The position numbers were made by a program, and so were the translations under genes. From Candidatus Gerdarchaeota archaeon (GTDB lineage Archaea > Asgardarchaeota > Heimdallarchaeia > JABLTI01): a stretch of DNA of 26,398 bases. Shown in pieces: positions 8,319 to 16,961 of the stretch. The stretch's first letter is position 1. Each line of letters begins with the position of its first letter. The notes below the pieces were generated by a model. The model was not told where the DNA came from. It saw nothing but the letters and a program-made list of their open reading frames with translations, and did no database searches. Location: positions 1-26,398 of the forward strand of contig JAEORJ010000100.1 in the NCBI GenBank assembly GCA_016840945.1, in the 5' to 3' direction.

Positions 8319-9411
8319 ACTTAGTTAACTCAGCACATTCTAACATCATCTTACCAAATCTTTCATCGGATAGACATTTCCGACAATCAATGCAAGCTGA
8401 TTTTTCTTGTCCTTCTTTTAGCCTATTTGGGAAATCGGGTTCAATAATCAGTGGTTTACTCATTGAAATCAAATCAACAATATTATTATCTAATATTGAT
8501 TCCATTGCTTTTTTAGTTCTAAAACCATCAACAAGCGCTAATGGAACTGTAGTGATAGCTTTTCTAATGATTTCAGCGTGACCAGCAAAATTAGCTTCAT
8601 AGTAGGGAGATGATTTGTTAGGTTTACCTCGAGTTTTACGAGTAATAGTACGATCTTGTTCTATACCTCCACCAGAAATTTCTATGAAATCTATTCCCAT
8701 TTCATCTAACCAATTAGTAATAAGAACAGAGTCTTTAACTTGTAAACCACCTTCAGGAACAAAATCATCACAATTTAGCTTTATGCCAACAATATTAGAA
8801 TGCCCAATTTTCTTCCGAATAGCAGAATAAACATCAAATAATAATTGTGCTCTATTTCTTAATGTCCCGCCATATTTGTCCTCTCTTTTATTAACTTTAT
8901 CTGAAAGAAATTGGCTGATTAAATAACCGTGAGCTCCATGTATTTGAACACCATCAAAACCAGCTTGTAAAGCTAATTCAGCTGAATTAGCAAAACTCTC
9001 AATAACATGTTCAATATCATTAATTGTTGCTTCTCGTGCTGTCCAATTTTCGGTTTTATAATTTGAAGCAGTCATTCTGTCTGCTCTAGCACTCAAACCT
9101 GCATGATTTAATTGAGCAATTATTGGAACGTCATTTGAATGAACCAAATCTGTTAGCTTTTTCATTGATTTAACATGTTCATCATTTGTTAAACCTGATT
9201 GCCCTGTATGAGCTTTTCCAGATTCCATAATATAAGAATGGCCTTTGATTATAAGCCCAAGCCCACCTTTAGATAGCTTTTCATAATAATCAAAAATAGG
9301 CTTTCGTAGAAGACCATTTTCATCAGACCAGTAAGATGTTGTTGCAGATCTAATTAATCGATTTTTTAATGTTAAATTCTTAATACTTAAACTAGAAAAT
9401 AATTTAGACAC
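8317..9411 (-). CDS. Old Yellow Enzyme family NADH:flavin oxidoreductase
   Basis: A 364-residue single TIM-barrel FMN protein. It starts at GTG, which gives the normal beginning LFSSLSIKNLTLKNRLI; an overlapping ATG two bases earlier is out of frame. Landmarks are QLNHAG (Q100, H103), the substrate-anchoring pair in IHGAHGYL (H158, H161), FLSDKVNKREDKYGG (168-182), and the phosphate-binding SISMSKPLI-type C-terminal region around 314-322. A four-Cys tail, C340, C343, C346 and C359, resembles the [4Fe-4S] ligands of 2,4-dienoyl-CoA reductase but is spaced Cx2Cx2Cx12C rather than Cx2Cx3Cx11C. The NADPH/FAD domain of that enzyme is absent. It probably reduces an activated C=C bond using NAD(P)H or an electron-carrier partner. 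The substrate is unknown. Confidence 0.88.
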   Translation of the reverse strand: MSKLFSSLSIKNLTLKNRLIRSATTSYWSDENGLLRKPIFDYYEKLSKGGLGLIIKGHSYIMESGKAHTGQSGLTNDEHVKSMKKLTDLVHSNDVPIIAQLNHAGLSARADRMTASNYKTENWTAREATINDIEHVIESFANSAELALQAGFDGVQIHGAHGYLISQFLSDKVNKREDKYGGTLRNRAQLLFDVYSAIRKKIGHSNIVGIKLNCDDFVPEGGLQVKDSVLITNWLDEMGIDFIEISGGGIEQDRTITRKTRGKPNKSSPYYEANFAGHAEIIRKAITTVPLALVDGFRTKKAMESILDNNIVDLISMSKPLIIEPDFPNRLKEGQEKSACIDCRKCLSDERFGKMMLECAELTK

Positions 9412-9491
9412 ATGAATTCCAACCTATCAACAGATTTACTCTTTAATCAAGAAAGCAATAATTAATAAAAATATTTGAGAAAAATGAAGAA

Positions 9492-9782
9492 TTAATGTGC
9501 TAAAACACATATTGGACAATTCTTGCATTTTTGCTCTCGTTTGTTCCAGCAATCTTCACAAATAAGAAAACCGCAATCATTACATCGATAAAAGCTACCA
9601 TCCATGTCATGTTTTAAGCTATCGAATATTGACTGATAATGATCTTGTTTACCTTCAATTATTTTCGAAACCTTGACTTCTTTATTACAGCAATCACAAT
9701 AGAAATTTAATATCATTTCACCATTTTTTACTGAATAATTGAAGCCTGCTGGTAATTTTGGATCAAATGTTTGTTTTGGCAT
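9492..9782 (-). CDS. Small Cys-rich zinc-finger protein
   Basis: A 96-residue protein with ten cysteines: C29, C31, C32, C67, C70, C75, C78, C86, C89, C92, and a final His. The central RCNDCGFLICEDCW has the CxxC...CxxC spacing and hydrophobic pattern of ZZ/DC1- or treble-clef-type fingers, and is followed by a second cluster CKNCPIC. It probably binds two zinc ions and acts as a protein- or nucleic-acid-binding adaptor. No catalytic motif is visible. It begins at an ATG with a GGGA/GGTACC region upstream. The neighbouring flavin oxidoreductase gene is on the same strand 80 bp downstream, so they may share a transcript. I do not recognise a named family. Confidence 0.7.
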   Translation of the reverse strand: MPKQTFDPKLPAGFNYSVKNGEMILNFYCDCCNKEVKVSKIIEGKQDHYQSIFDSLKHDMDGSFYRCNDCGFLICEDCWNKREQKCKNCPICVLAH

Positions 9783-9959
9783 GGTACCATTTCCCTTATT
9801 TAAAGTGAGTGTTTAATTTAGGTTATACTCTCCATGGTAAATTTAAAATCTAATGCTTTATTTTCTAATAATGTGGAATATGAAAATTAGCTATTTCTTG
9901 ATGTAAAAAACACATTTTACAAAAGATTTAATGATTGAATTAATGATTATTCCTTTGAA

Positions 9960-10388
9960 ATGTCTGAAAAAATCATTGATATGATGCTCAAACTTGATAT
10001 TGAAAAAATGAATGAGCATTTACCTGCAAATCAAAAAACTCTTGCTCAATTAATGCAAGAGGATTCTCCATCTGTCAATACTAAAAAAAATAGGTTACAT
10101 AAATTTAGAAAAACAGAATTAGAGCTAATTGCAAGTTTTTTCCCGCCTGAAGATTGGATTAATATTAAACTACCAATTATACTATTAAGGAGAACAGAAT
10201 TAGAAAAAGGGCTATATTCAGTTTCTGGCGGTATTCATGAATTATTCATTATTCATAGAGTTTCTGGAAAAACCACCGAAGAATTTTATAGCTTTAAAGC
10301 AAAGGAACACAAGCCATATATCTGGAAACCAGAGACATTTACAGTAATTAGAAAGATTGGATCAATTGTTTCTGTTGGTTATACTTAA
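9960..10388 (+). CDS. UPF0216 (DUF61) archaeal protein
   Basis: A 142-residue protein matching the UPF0216/DUF61 pattern. It has an N-terminal helix ending in EHLPANQKTLAQLM (19-32), then HKFRKTELELIASFFP, then INIKLPIILLRR and a YSVSGGIHELFIIHRVSGK segment. The family is, to my knowledge, restricted to archaea, and its function is not established. That makes it the best single taxonomic marker here. No clear ribosome-binding site precedes the ATG at 9960, so the transcript may be leaderless or short-leadered. It is followed 35 bp later by the M20 peptidase gene in the same direction, with which it may be co-transcribed. The match is from remembered motifs; an HMM search for DUF61 would settle it. 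Confidence 0.75.
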   Translation: MSEKIIDMMLKLDIEKMNEHLPANQKTLAQLMQEDSPSVNTKKNRLHKFRKTELELIASFFPPEDWINIKLPIILLRRTELEKGLYSVSGGIHELFIIHRVSGKTTEEFYSFKAKEHKPYIWKPETFTVIRKIGSIVSVGYT

Positions 10389-10423
10389 AATATTATTAAC
10401 ATAATATCTTTGAAGGTACTTAA

Positions 10424-11764
10424 ATGAATGACAATGAATTATATAATGAATCAATTAAGCTATTACAAGAACTAATCAAGAATAAATGCGTCAATCCACC
10501 AGGAAATGAGATGAAAAGTATACGCACAATTGAATCATTTTTAAAGAAGAAAGGTATTTCATGTGAAATTTTAGAATCAACCCCTAATAGAGGAAATCTT
10601 ATAGCTAAAATAAAAGGTACAGGGGGAGGAAAATCATTAATGTTTGGACCATCACATGTAGATGTTGTTCCGGTGGAAAATCCAGATGATTGGTCAGTAG
10701 ATCCTTTTGCAGGAATAATTGAAGATGGATTCATAATGGGAAGAGGAAGTATAGATATGTTGTTTATTGTTGTTGCTCAAATCCAAGCTTTTACATTATT
10801 ACATGAAGAAGGATTCCAACCAAAAGGTGACTTGATACTCCTTATTGTTTCAGATGAAGAAATGGGTGGAAAGTATGGTACTGAATGGCTGTTAGAAAAT
10901 CATCCTGAGAAGATAAAAACTGATTATGCAGTATCTGAGATGGGAGGTGTTAACCTTTCAGCAAATAAATTTGGTTTTATGATTGGTGAAAAAGGTGCAA
11001 GTTGGTATCGCATCACTTTTACAGGTATCCCGAGTCATGGTTCTGTGCCATATAAAACTGAAAATGCTGTAGTTAAAGCTTCAGAAGCAGCTTATAGATT
11101 ATCAAAGTATCGACCTCCTATCACCACTAAATACTTGAAGAGATTGCTTCTTGGTTTTGGTTATAATCCAATAATTCGATTCTTTATCTCACGAAAAATA
11201 TTCCTACCTTATGTTTTAAAATTACTTTCAAAAAATAATCTTGAAATGGCTCGTTCAATTCACAGTCTCACACAAATGACTATTTCACCAAATATCATTT
11301 CTGGTGGAACTAAAGCTAATACAATAGCAGCAAAAGCTAATGTAGATATAGATATCCGAACTCTTCCGGGGCAAGATTATAATTATATTATAAAACATAT
11401 AAAGAAAGCTCTTGGCAAGAGATTATTTAATGAAGCCACTATTGAAATCTTAAAAGAAGAAGGTATAGTTTCTTTTGGTAACATAACAAACGTTAAAAGT
11501 GAATTATGTGCAAAAATGAAAATTTCCTTAAAGAAAATTATACCAAACGCAGATTTTATACCACTTATCTATCCAGGAGCAACAGATCTTAGATTTTTAA
11601 GAGAGCGAAATGTAGAAGCATGTGGATTTGCTATTATGGACCCCAGCACAGATTTTGTAGAATTAATAGATAGAATCCATGGAAACGATGAAAGGATTAG
11701 CACATTAACATTAGAATACACCATAATGGGTCATTATTATTTGGCAAAAGAGATTTTAGAATAA
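10424..11764 (+). CDS. M20 family metallopeptidase/deacylase (ArgE/DapE/CPG2-like)
   Basis: A 446-residue zinc hydrolase with a complete dinuclear metal site. H78 and D80 lie in PSHVDVVPV, bridging D111 in GRGSIDM, catalytic E145 and ligand E146 in SDEEMGG, E172 in VSEMGG, and H419 in DRIHGNDE. The central dimerisation domain begins near GIPSHGSVPY. Family members remove acyl groups from amino acids or cleave C-terminal residues of peptides. Residues known here do not separate deacetylase, desuccinylase and carboxypeptidase. An AAGGT site lies about 8 bp before the ATG. It converges on the methyltransferase gene with only 6 bp between stop codons. It lies close to the UPF0216 gene, which suggests shared transcription, but that gives no hint about substrate. 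Confidence 0.88.
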   Translation: MNDNELYNESIKLLQELIKNKCVNPPGNEMKSIRTIESFLKKKGISCEILESTPNRGNLIAKIKGTGGGKSLMFGPSHVDVVPVENPDDWSVDPFAGIIEDGFIMGRGSIDMLFIVVAQIQAFTLLHEEGFQPKGDLILLIVSDEEMGGKYGTEWLLENHPEKIKTDYAVSEMGGVNLSANKFGFMIGEKGASWYRITFTGIPSHGSVPYKTENAVVKASEAAYRLSKYRPPITTKYLKRLLLGFGYNPIIRFFISRKIFLPYVLKLLSKNNLEMARSIHSLTQMTISPNIISGGTKANTIAAKANVDIDIRTLPGQDYNYIIKHIKKALGKRLFNEATIEILKEEGIVSFGNITNVKSELCAKMKISLKKIIPNADFIPLIYPGATDLRFLRERNVEACGFAIMDPSTDFVELIDRIHGNDERISTLTLEYTIMGHYYLAKEILE

Positions 11765-11770
11765 ACATTC

Positions 11771-14209
11771 TCAACTAATTTTTTGACCCGATTTGACCAA
11801 ACGAGAAGTAACCAATTCTTTCAAAGATTCATAGATAATCTCTGTTTCATCATCTGTTATCCCTAACCAATCAAAAATAATCTTATCAAAAATCACTCTA
11901 TCATTATGTATAAATTCCTTGAATATTGAATAAATTTCACGTTTCTTAATATGATTAAATCTATCAAGAATTTGATGTTCTAGTTCATTTGGTATCACTT
12001 CAGGATTTATCACAAACAACCTATCATAATCAAATAATGCGAATTGTAAAGCTCCTTTTCCAAGATTTGATCTACCAAATATTTCGAGGAAGAAAAAGGA
12101 TAATGTTGAATTTAACAAAGCCAAAATAAGCTCTTTCTTCTTTTTTAAAGAATCCTTCAATATCAAACCGTAAAATGTTTGATCTTCAATAATTGGTTCT
12201 TCAGGGTAACTAAAGAAAAATCGTCTATCAAAAAATCGGTTACAAAAAATATCAGAGAAAAGTGGTTTAGTAATAGAATACCAAGCTGGTTTATTTTTTT
12301 GAACAGAAGGAACTTCAGGCCAATAAGCAATTTTGCTAATTTGTTGTTTTACCATGTTTTTTTGTTCTGAACCCCATTTGATATATTTTAATGCCCCAAC
12401 TTTGTTTTGTTTTTGTAATTCCTCTAAAGTTAGATTGCAGAGAAATAATTTACTCTTGAGAGAATCATCAGTTATTGGTATATGGGTGATTTTTTTAGGA
12501 CTTTTCAATAATGGGATTAGAAACTCATTTTCAATATCATATTGTTTTATTTTTTCAGAATCTAAAATAAAAAAATCATTTATTCCAGTTTTTATTGGAT
12601 ATCGAATTTTTCCCAAATCACTTAATAAGCATAATTTATCAGAGCACTTCAAAAGAATGGTTTGAAAGATATCTGGTGCACGCAAAAATATTGAACCCCA
12701 TTTTTCACCATAATATTTCCCATCTCGAGAACCAATATCAATTAACTCCATTTGAGTTTTTGTTATCACTGTAAGATAATCATTTATTAGAAAAGAAAAT
12801 GAGTTTTCAATAAAATGCCTAATTTTTACTAAGATTTCATTGTTATATGGCTGTTTGAAGGATACAAAATGCGTTTGCTTTTGTGATAAATCATCTCCTT
12901 TAATTGGATTTGTTATAATGGTTATAGCAGTATTTACTGCTGCTCGAAATGATTTATCCTCTTTTAAGGAATATATTACTTTTAGATGGTAATTTTTAAG
13001 AAGAAATTCTTGAAATTTCATTCCGTATTTTACATCCAACCAAGAATTTGAAGTGATAAAACAGATTATACCTTGTTCCTTCAAATTCTTTAATGACATA
13101 ACAAAGAAATAGATATACAAATCACTTTTCATATTCACTTGGAAAGGAATTAATTCTTTATTTAATACTTTCAAATTTGTTAGAAATGCTTGTTTGTAAT
13201 TTTGTTTTACAGAAACAGAATCTTTACTAATATTGCCAAGCTGCTCTTGTCTAATAAAAGGCGGATTACTGATAATGATGTCAAATTTAGATATTTTTAA
13301 TCTATTGAGCGGATCTTCTAATATTGAATCCATTAAGATTAGATTGTATTTTGAATTTGATATGTTAATTTGCTCATCTTTTTCTAAATTCAATAACTGA
13401 AGGAATAAAATGAGTTTGCATATCTCTAATGCTTCCGGATTAATATCCATACCAAATATATTATTAAAGCAAATTTCTTGTATGAGTATTTTTTTGTTAA
13501 CTTGAGGTTTCTTAATTATTTCATTAAGATATTGTCTCAGAAGAAATAATTTCTCAACCATACCAATTAAGAAAGCACCTGTTCCTGCTGCAGGATCTAA
13601 AATTCTGATATTCTGTAACAGATTTAAAATCTCTTTAGCATCTTTTAGTGGCAAAATATTTTCTTTTTTAATTAATAAATCATCTAAATCCCAAATTAGA
13701 GTATAAATCGAATTATAATTTATGGTAGTATTTTCAAGGAGAAACTGAAATAATGCTTCTCTACACATAAAACCTACTTCTTCATCTGATGTATAATAAG
13801 ATCCGCTTTGCTGCTTAAATGAAACCAACATTGAGTTTTCATAAATTGTAGAAAAGATTAATGGTGTAATGACATTTTTATTAGAAATTTCTAAGGAGAA
13901 CTTATACTGATATCTATCAAGAAAATCAAATTTAATTTCATTGGAATATTCTGAGAAAATTTGGTTATATAATTTGCTTCCTCTAATTTCATCAGGAATA
14001 AATATAATATCTTCTATTGTAAGTTCTTTATCCTTTATAAATTTCCGAAGCAATTCTTCTTTTATTATATAATATAACAATTCATCAGTTGCACTGGGAA
14101 TTTTAGTTTTTATGCTGCTTATTATTTTTTTATAATCTGCAAGAAAATCATCATTTATTGATTTATTATTATAACTAGCATCAGGCATTTTTTTCAATAC
14201 AAATATCAT
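11771..14209 (-). CDS. Eco57I/TaqI-like N6-adenine DNA methyltransferase, apparently solitary
   Basis: An 812-residue DNA methyltransferase. SGSYYTSDEEVGFM (135-148) is the usual lead-in. Motif I is ILDPAAGTGAFL (203-214), motif II FGMDINPEA (252-260), and catalytic motif IV SNPPFIRQEQLG (314-325), which marks N6-adenine methylation. The second half contains a TaqI-C-like target recognition region, starting near WGSIFLRAPDIF and including IKTGINDFFIL and the late LLNSTLSFFF/GRSNLGKGALQ segments. The first 130 residues are helical and I see no PD-(D/E)xK nuclease signature there, so this looks like a methyltransferase without a fused endonuclease. No separate restriction gene is next to it. 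It could be an orphan epigenetic methylase, a degraded type IIG system, or part of a PglX-like defence scheme whose other genes are missing. The start is uncertain (an alternative ATG at 14188). Confidence 0.85.
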   Translation of the reverse strand: MIFVLKKMPDASYNNKSINDDFLADYKKIISSIKTKIPSATDELLYYIIKEELLRKFIKDKELTIEDIIFIPDEIRGSKLYNQIFSEYSNEIKFDFLDRYQYKFSLEISNKNVITPLIFSTIYENSMLVSFKQQSGSYYTSDEEVGFMCREALFQFLLENTTINYNSIYTLIWDLDDLLIKKENILPLKDAKEILNLLQNIRILDPAAGTGAFLIGMVEKLFLLRQYLNEIIKKPQVNKKILIQEICFNNIFGMDINPEALEICKLILFLQLLNLEKDEQINISNSKYNLILMDSILEDPLNRLKISKFDIIISNPPFIRQEQLGNISKDSVSVKQNYKQAFLTNLKVLNKELIPFQVNMKSDLYIYFFVMSLKNLKEQGIICFITSNSWLDVKYGMKFQEFLLKNYHLKVIYSLKEDKSFRAAVNTAITIITNPIKGDDLSQKQTHFVSFKQPYNNEILVKIRHFIENSFSFLINDYLTVITKTQMELIDIGSRDGKYYGEKWGSIFLRAPDIFQTILLKCSDKLCLLSDLGKIRYPIKTGINDFFILDSEKIKQYDIENEFLIPLLKSPKKITHIPITDDSLKSKLFLCNLTLEELQKQNKVGALKYIKWGSEQKNMVKQQISKIAYWPEVPSVQKNKPAWYSITKPLFSDIFCNRFFDRRFFFSYPEEPIIEDQTFYGLILKDSLKKKKELILALLNSTLSFFFLEIFGRSNLGKGALQFALFDYDRLFVINPEVIPNELEHQILDRFNHIKKREIYSIFKEFIHNDRVIFDKIIFDWLGITDDETEIIYESLKELVTSRLVKSGQKIS

Positions 14210-14214
14210 TTACT

Positions 14215-14274
14215 AAAGCTTTTATCTTTTTGGTAAAAGAATTTCAAGTAGAATTTTAAATGAAAAGCTTTTAT
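14215..14274. repeat. Paired 11-bp direct repeat in the methyltransferase/PPC divergent region
   Basis: AAAGCTTTTAT occurs at 14215-14225 and again at 14264-14274, 49 bp apart. Each contains the palindrome AAAGCTTT. They lie just upstream of the methyltransferase start. The region 14210-14326 holds no gene. The repeats could be operator sites, but chance is not excluded in such AT-rich DNA. Confidence 0.3.
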
Positions 14275-14326
14275 TAGGTATTTTTCCAAATATTATTTAG
14301 TTAATATCAAAGCAAGTTGGATATTA

Positions 14327-15118
14327 ATGAGAGAGACAAAATCATTTAACAGTTTAATTATTCTTTCAAGTATAATTCTTATTAGTGCAACTATTTCTAT
14401 TTGTACAACATCTGGTGTTCAGTATCCAATAGTAAATGAGTTGGTAACTATTAATGATGCTGGAACAAATGAAGATGCTGGAGATACTTTTGAAACAGCT
14501 ATGACTTTAACATCAACTACTTTTACTGGTAGTTTGAATGAGACAGATGTAGATGATTTTTATGTTTTTTATATGGGAGGAAATTTTGAAAGATTATTTG
14601 AAATGCAAGGTCCAGTTGGCACAGATTTTGATATTAGAATTTATAGACCAGATAAACAGATTGCTGGTGCTGGTTTAAATTACACTTCCATGGAATCAGT
14701 AGTTATTTACATTTCAACAATAGGATATTGGTATATTAGAATAACAAATTATCAAGGAAGCGGGGATTATACTGTTACTATTAGCTATTACACTCCACCA
14801 CCATCTACTACTCCAATAGAAACCACACCAGATAATAATGGTCTAACATATTTAGCATGGATATTTCCAGTTTTGGGTATAGGAGTTGCAATTATACTAG
14901 CAATTGTATTCATAGTTAGAAGAAAAACTAGAATTACAGATGAAGACAGAATATCAGAACTAGAACAATTAGCAGAGCGAAATATTGTAAGAACTGATAC
15001 TTCAACCACTGATAAGCGGAAAGAAGAAATAGAAGTAGATGAAGAAGATACTAAAGTTGACATCAAACCTGATGATTTTAGAGGATATTCTTTTTCTTGG
15101 AAAGATAATGATAAGTAA
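14327..15118 (+). CDS. Membrane-anchored extracellular PPC-domain protein
   Basis: A 263-residue exported protein. Signal peptide at about 1-27 (SLIILSSIILISATISI core). One pre-peptidase C-terminal (PPC)-like beta-sandwich at about 48-154 contains EDAGDTFETAMTLT, NETDVDDFYVFYM and a final GSGDYTVTISYY. Then comes a Pro/Thr linker (TPPPSTTPIETTP), a membrane helix at about 174-197, a basic stop-transfer (VRRKTR), and a charged intracellular tail of about 65 residues rich in Asp/Glu/Lys. It would display the PPC domain outside the cell. PPC domains usually accompany secreted hydrolases or bind substrates or the cell surface; here no enzyme is fused. It converges directly, with zero bp between stop codons, on the substrate-binding protein operon. 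Confidence 0.75.
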   Translation: MRETKSFNSLIILSSIILISATISICTTSGVQYPIVNELVTINDAGTNEDAGDTFETAMTLTSTTFTGSLNETDVDDFYVFYMGGNFERLFEMQGPVGTDFDIRIYRPDKQIAGAGLNYTSMESVVIYISTIGYWYIRITNYQGSGDYTVTISYYTPPPSTTPIETTPDNNGLTYLAWIFPVLGIGVAIILAIVFIVRRKTRITDEDRISELEQLAERNIVRTDTSTTDKRKEEIEVDEEDTKVDIKPDDFRGYSFSWKDNDK

Positions 15119-15126
15119 TTATCTTT
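15101..15126. terminator. 9-bp hairpin spanning two abutting convergent stop codons
   Basis: Left arm 15101-15109 (AAAGATAAT), 8-nt loop GATAAGTA, right arm 15118-15126 (ATTATCTTT), followed by TTTCTT. The stop codon of the PPC gene (15116-15118) and that of the substrate-binding protein gene (15119-15121, minus strand) both lie within it. It could stop transcription from either side. Confidence 0.5.
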
Positions 15127-16930
15127 TTCTTAGGATTATAATTGATCCCAGAAATCCAAGAATTGATAATATCAAGATTATAGATAAACCAACAACACTT
15201 GTACTCCCGATATCTTTGAATTCGTAACCAGCTAAAATCATTTCATGTTTTGCTTGTTCTAATGAATATTCATCTGGCACCAATTGTGAATTATACCCAA
15301 TACCTAATGGGCTCATAACCGATGCTCCAGATAAACCATAACCTTGAATTCGCCAATCAGTATTTATAATATTAGTTCGATTTAGCATATAGCTTAGTGC
15401 TTTCCTGACATGATAAGCTGATTCGAGACCAGCTATTGGACACAACTCGCCTGTTCCTAAAATTGGATGAAGATTATTGATACCTATAACAACTGTACTA
15501 TCTGTTGGAAATTTTAGTAAATTGGCGCCTAATATTGTGTCATTAGTATATTCTTCCCATGTTGGTAAAATTCTACTATCAATAAAATCAATTATTGATT
15601 GATTCATTGCCAAGACCATAGTTGAAGTGCTATCATAATAATGAAAGTAAATTTTATCATGAAAAGGGGCATCAAATGGTAATATGCTTTCAAAATAAGG
15701 ATTTTTTACCATTTCAATAATATTTGAAGTTGAATTATATGATTGAACTTTATAGGGTCCAGAACCAAATAGGTTCTCAGGAGCAGTTTCGAACCATTCA
15801 GCTGTTATATTCATCCAATCGGAATATTCAGGGCCTATACCACCTTCTGATATCGGTAAGAAAATATGTTTAGGAATAATTGGATAACTGAAAAATTCTT
15901 CTGGGCAATAGTACTCCTCAAATAAAGTGAATTCTACAGTATAATTATCGATTTTTTTTATCGAGGTTTCATTAAGATAAGGGAGCAAATTATATTGGAA
16001 TTTTGTACTCCAAGGGTCTCGAAAAGGGTAAAACATAGATTTATAGGAAAATACTATATCATCAGCTGTAAGGTTTTCACCATCAGCCCATTTAGCGATG
16101 GGATTTAGATGAAAAGTCCATGTTAAATCTTCAGTACTATATGAATCTACCAAATAAGGAATTAAAGTATAATTGGTATAATCACGAATCAATAATCCAT
16201 TGTAAATTTGAGTAAAAATACATGAATCATCAAAATAATCCAAAGTATAGGGAAATGAATACAAATCAAAACGTGATCCAATATGAATATCCTCTTTTCC
16301 CGCCATCTGCCAATTATTAATTGGCTGTTTTTCAAAATACCAAGCAGCTAAATCAAAACCAGACAAGTTTTTACTAACATAACAACCTGACATAATATGA
16401 TATACAGGAATTATTGGCAAATCATTATACAATAATTCTTGCATAGCTATTGCGTAATTAATTTTTTCAGACCAATTATGAGTATGATCATATGCAAAAG
16501 TTAAACTATCAAATGTTGGATTTGAGTATTGATAAACATTATACCCATATGGTAACCAATTGCTAGTACTAAACCAATAGGTTGGATTCCAATCAAAACC
16601 ATTATCAGTATAAAAGACAAAGATATCATATCCACCTTGATCATAAGTAGGAATTGGGTAAGGACCTAGATAACCATAAATCCGATCGAGATAATAAATT
16701 AAATGAGTTGAATATAAATTATTAATTCCAATACCAATTTGTTCAAGATTATAAGCATAAGGGGGCACCCATTGAAAACAAGGGGGTCCACCACAATTTG
16801 GATAGATTATTGTAATATTAAAAAATGAATCATTTTCATTTGAAGTTATTTTTGATACAGGTGTAACTAAAGGTAATATAATTAAAATGAAAAGGATGAG
16901 TAAGGTTGTCTTTTGAATTTGGTTTTTCAT
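15119..16930 (-). CDS. Circularly permuted family-5 substrate-binding protein with C-terminal membrane anchor (second of pair)
   Basis: A 603-residue exported protein in the SBP_bac_5 (DppA/OppA) superfamily. Signal peptide at about 1-26. Residues 38-205 (NITIIYP, YDQGGYDIFVFYT, YQYSNPTFDSL, AIAMQELLYNDLPIIPVYH) match the C-terminal part of DppA. Residues 211-569 match the DppA N-terminal part (IYNGLLIRDYTNYTLIPYLV, WTFHLNPIAKWADGENLTADDIVFSY, then the EYSLEQAKHEMILAGY helix). The order is thus reversed. After AGY the chain goes straight into a membrane helix at about 579-600 ending in LRKR. It should sit on the outer face of the membrane and bind peptides or other oligomers. A GGAG site 11 nt before the ATG and a 31-bp gap place it in an operon behind its paralogue. 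No permease or ATPase is nearby. Confidence 0.82.
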   Translation of the reverse strand: MKNQIQKTTLLILFILIILPLVTPVSKITSNENDSFFNITIIYPNCGGPPCFQWVPPYAYNLEQIGIGINNLYSTHLIYYLDRIYGYLGPYPIPTYDQGGYDIFVFYTDNGFDWNPTYWFSTSNWLPYGYNVYQYSNPTFDSLTFAYDHTHNWSEKINYAIAMQELLYNDLPIIPVYHIMSGCYVSKNLSGFDLAAWYFEKQPINNWQMAGKEDIHIGSRFDLYSFPYTLDYFDDSCIFTQIYNGLLIRDYTNYTLIPYLVDSYSTEDLTWTFHLNPIAKWADGENLTADDIVFSYKSMFYPFRDPWSTKFQYNLLPYLNETSIKKIDNYTVEFTLFEEYYCPEEFFSYPIIPKHIFLPISEGGIGPEYSDWMNITAEWFETAPENLFGSGPYKVQSYNSTSNIIEMVKNPYFESILPFDAPFHDKIYFHYYDSTSTMVLAMNQSIIDFIDSRILPTWEEYTNDTILGANLLKFPTDSTVVIGINNLHPILGTGELCPIAGLESAYHVRKALSYMLNRTNIINTDWRIQGYGLSGASVMSPLGIGYNSQLVPDEYSLEQAKHEMILAGYEFKDIGSTSVVGLSIILILSILGFLGSIIILRKR

Positions 16931-16961
16931 CTTAATAATATCTCCACAATCAATTTAAATA

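Noticed and set aside
10420..10734. 104-residue minus-strand frame over the M20 peptidase start
   Set aside because: It is antisense to the metal-site region of a clear peptidase, with no support of its own.
12179..12665. Two plus-strand reading frames within the methyltransferase gene
   Set aside because: They are antisense to strongly conserved methyltransferase sequence and have no recognisable domains or ribosome sites.
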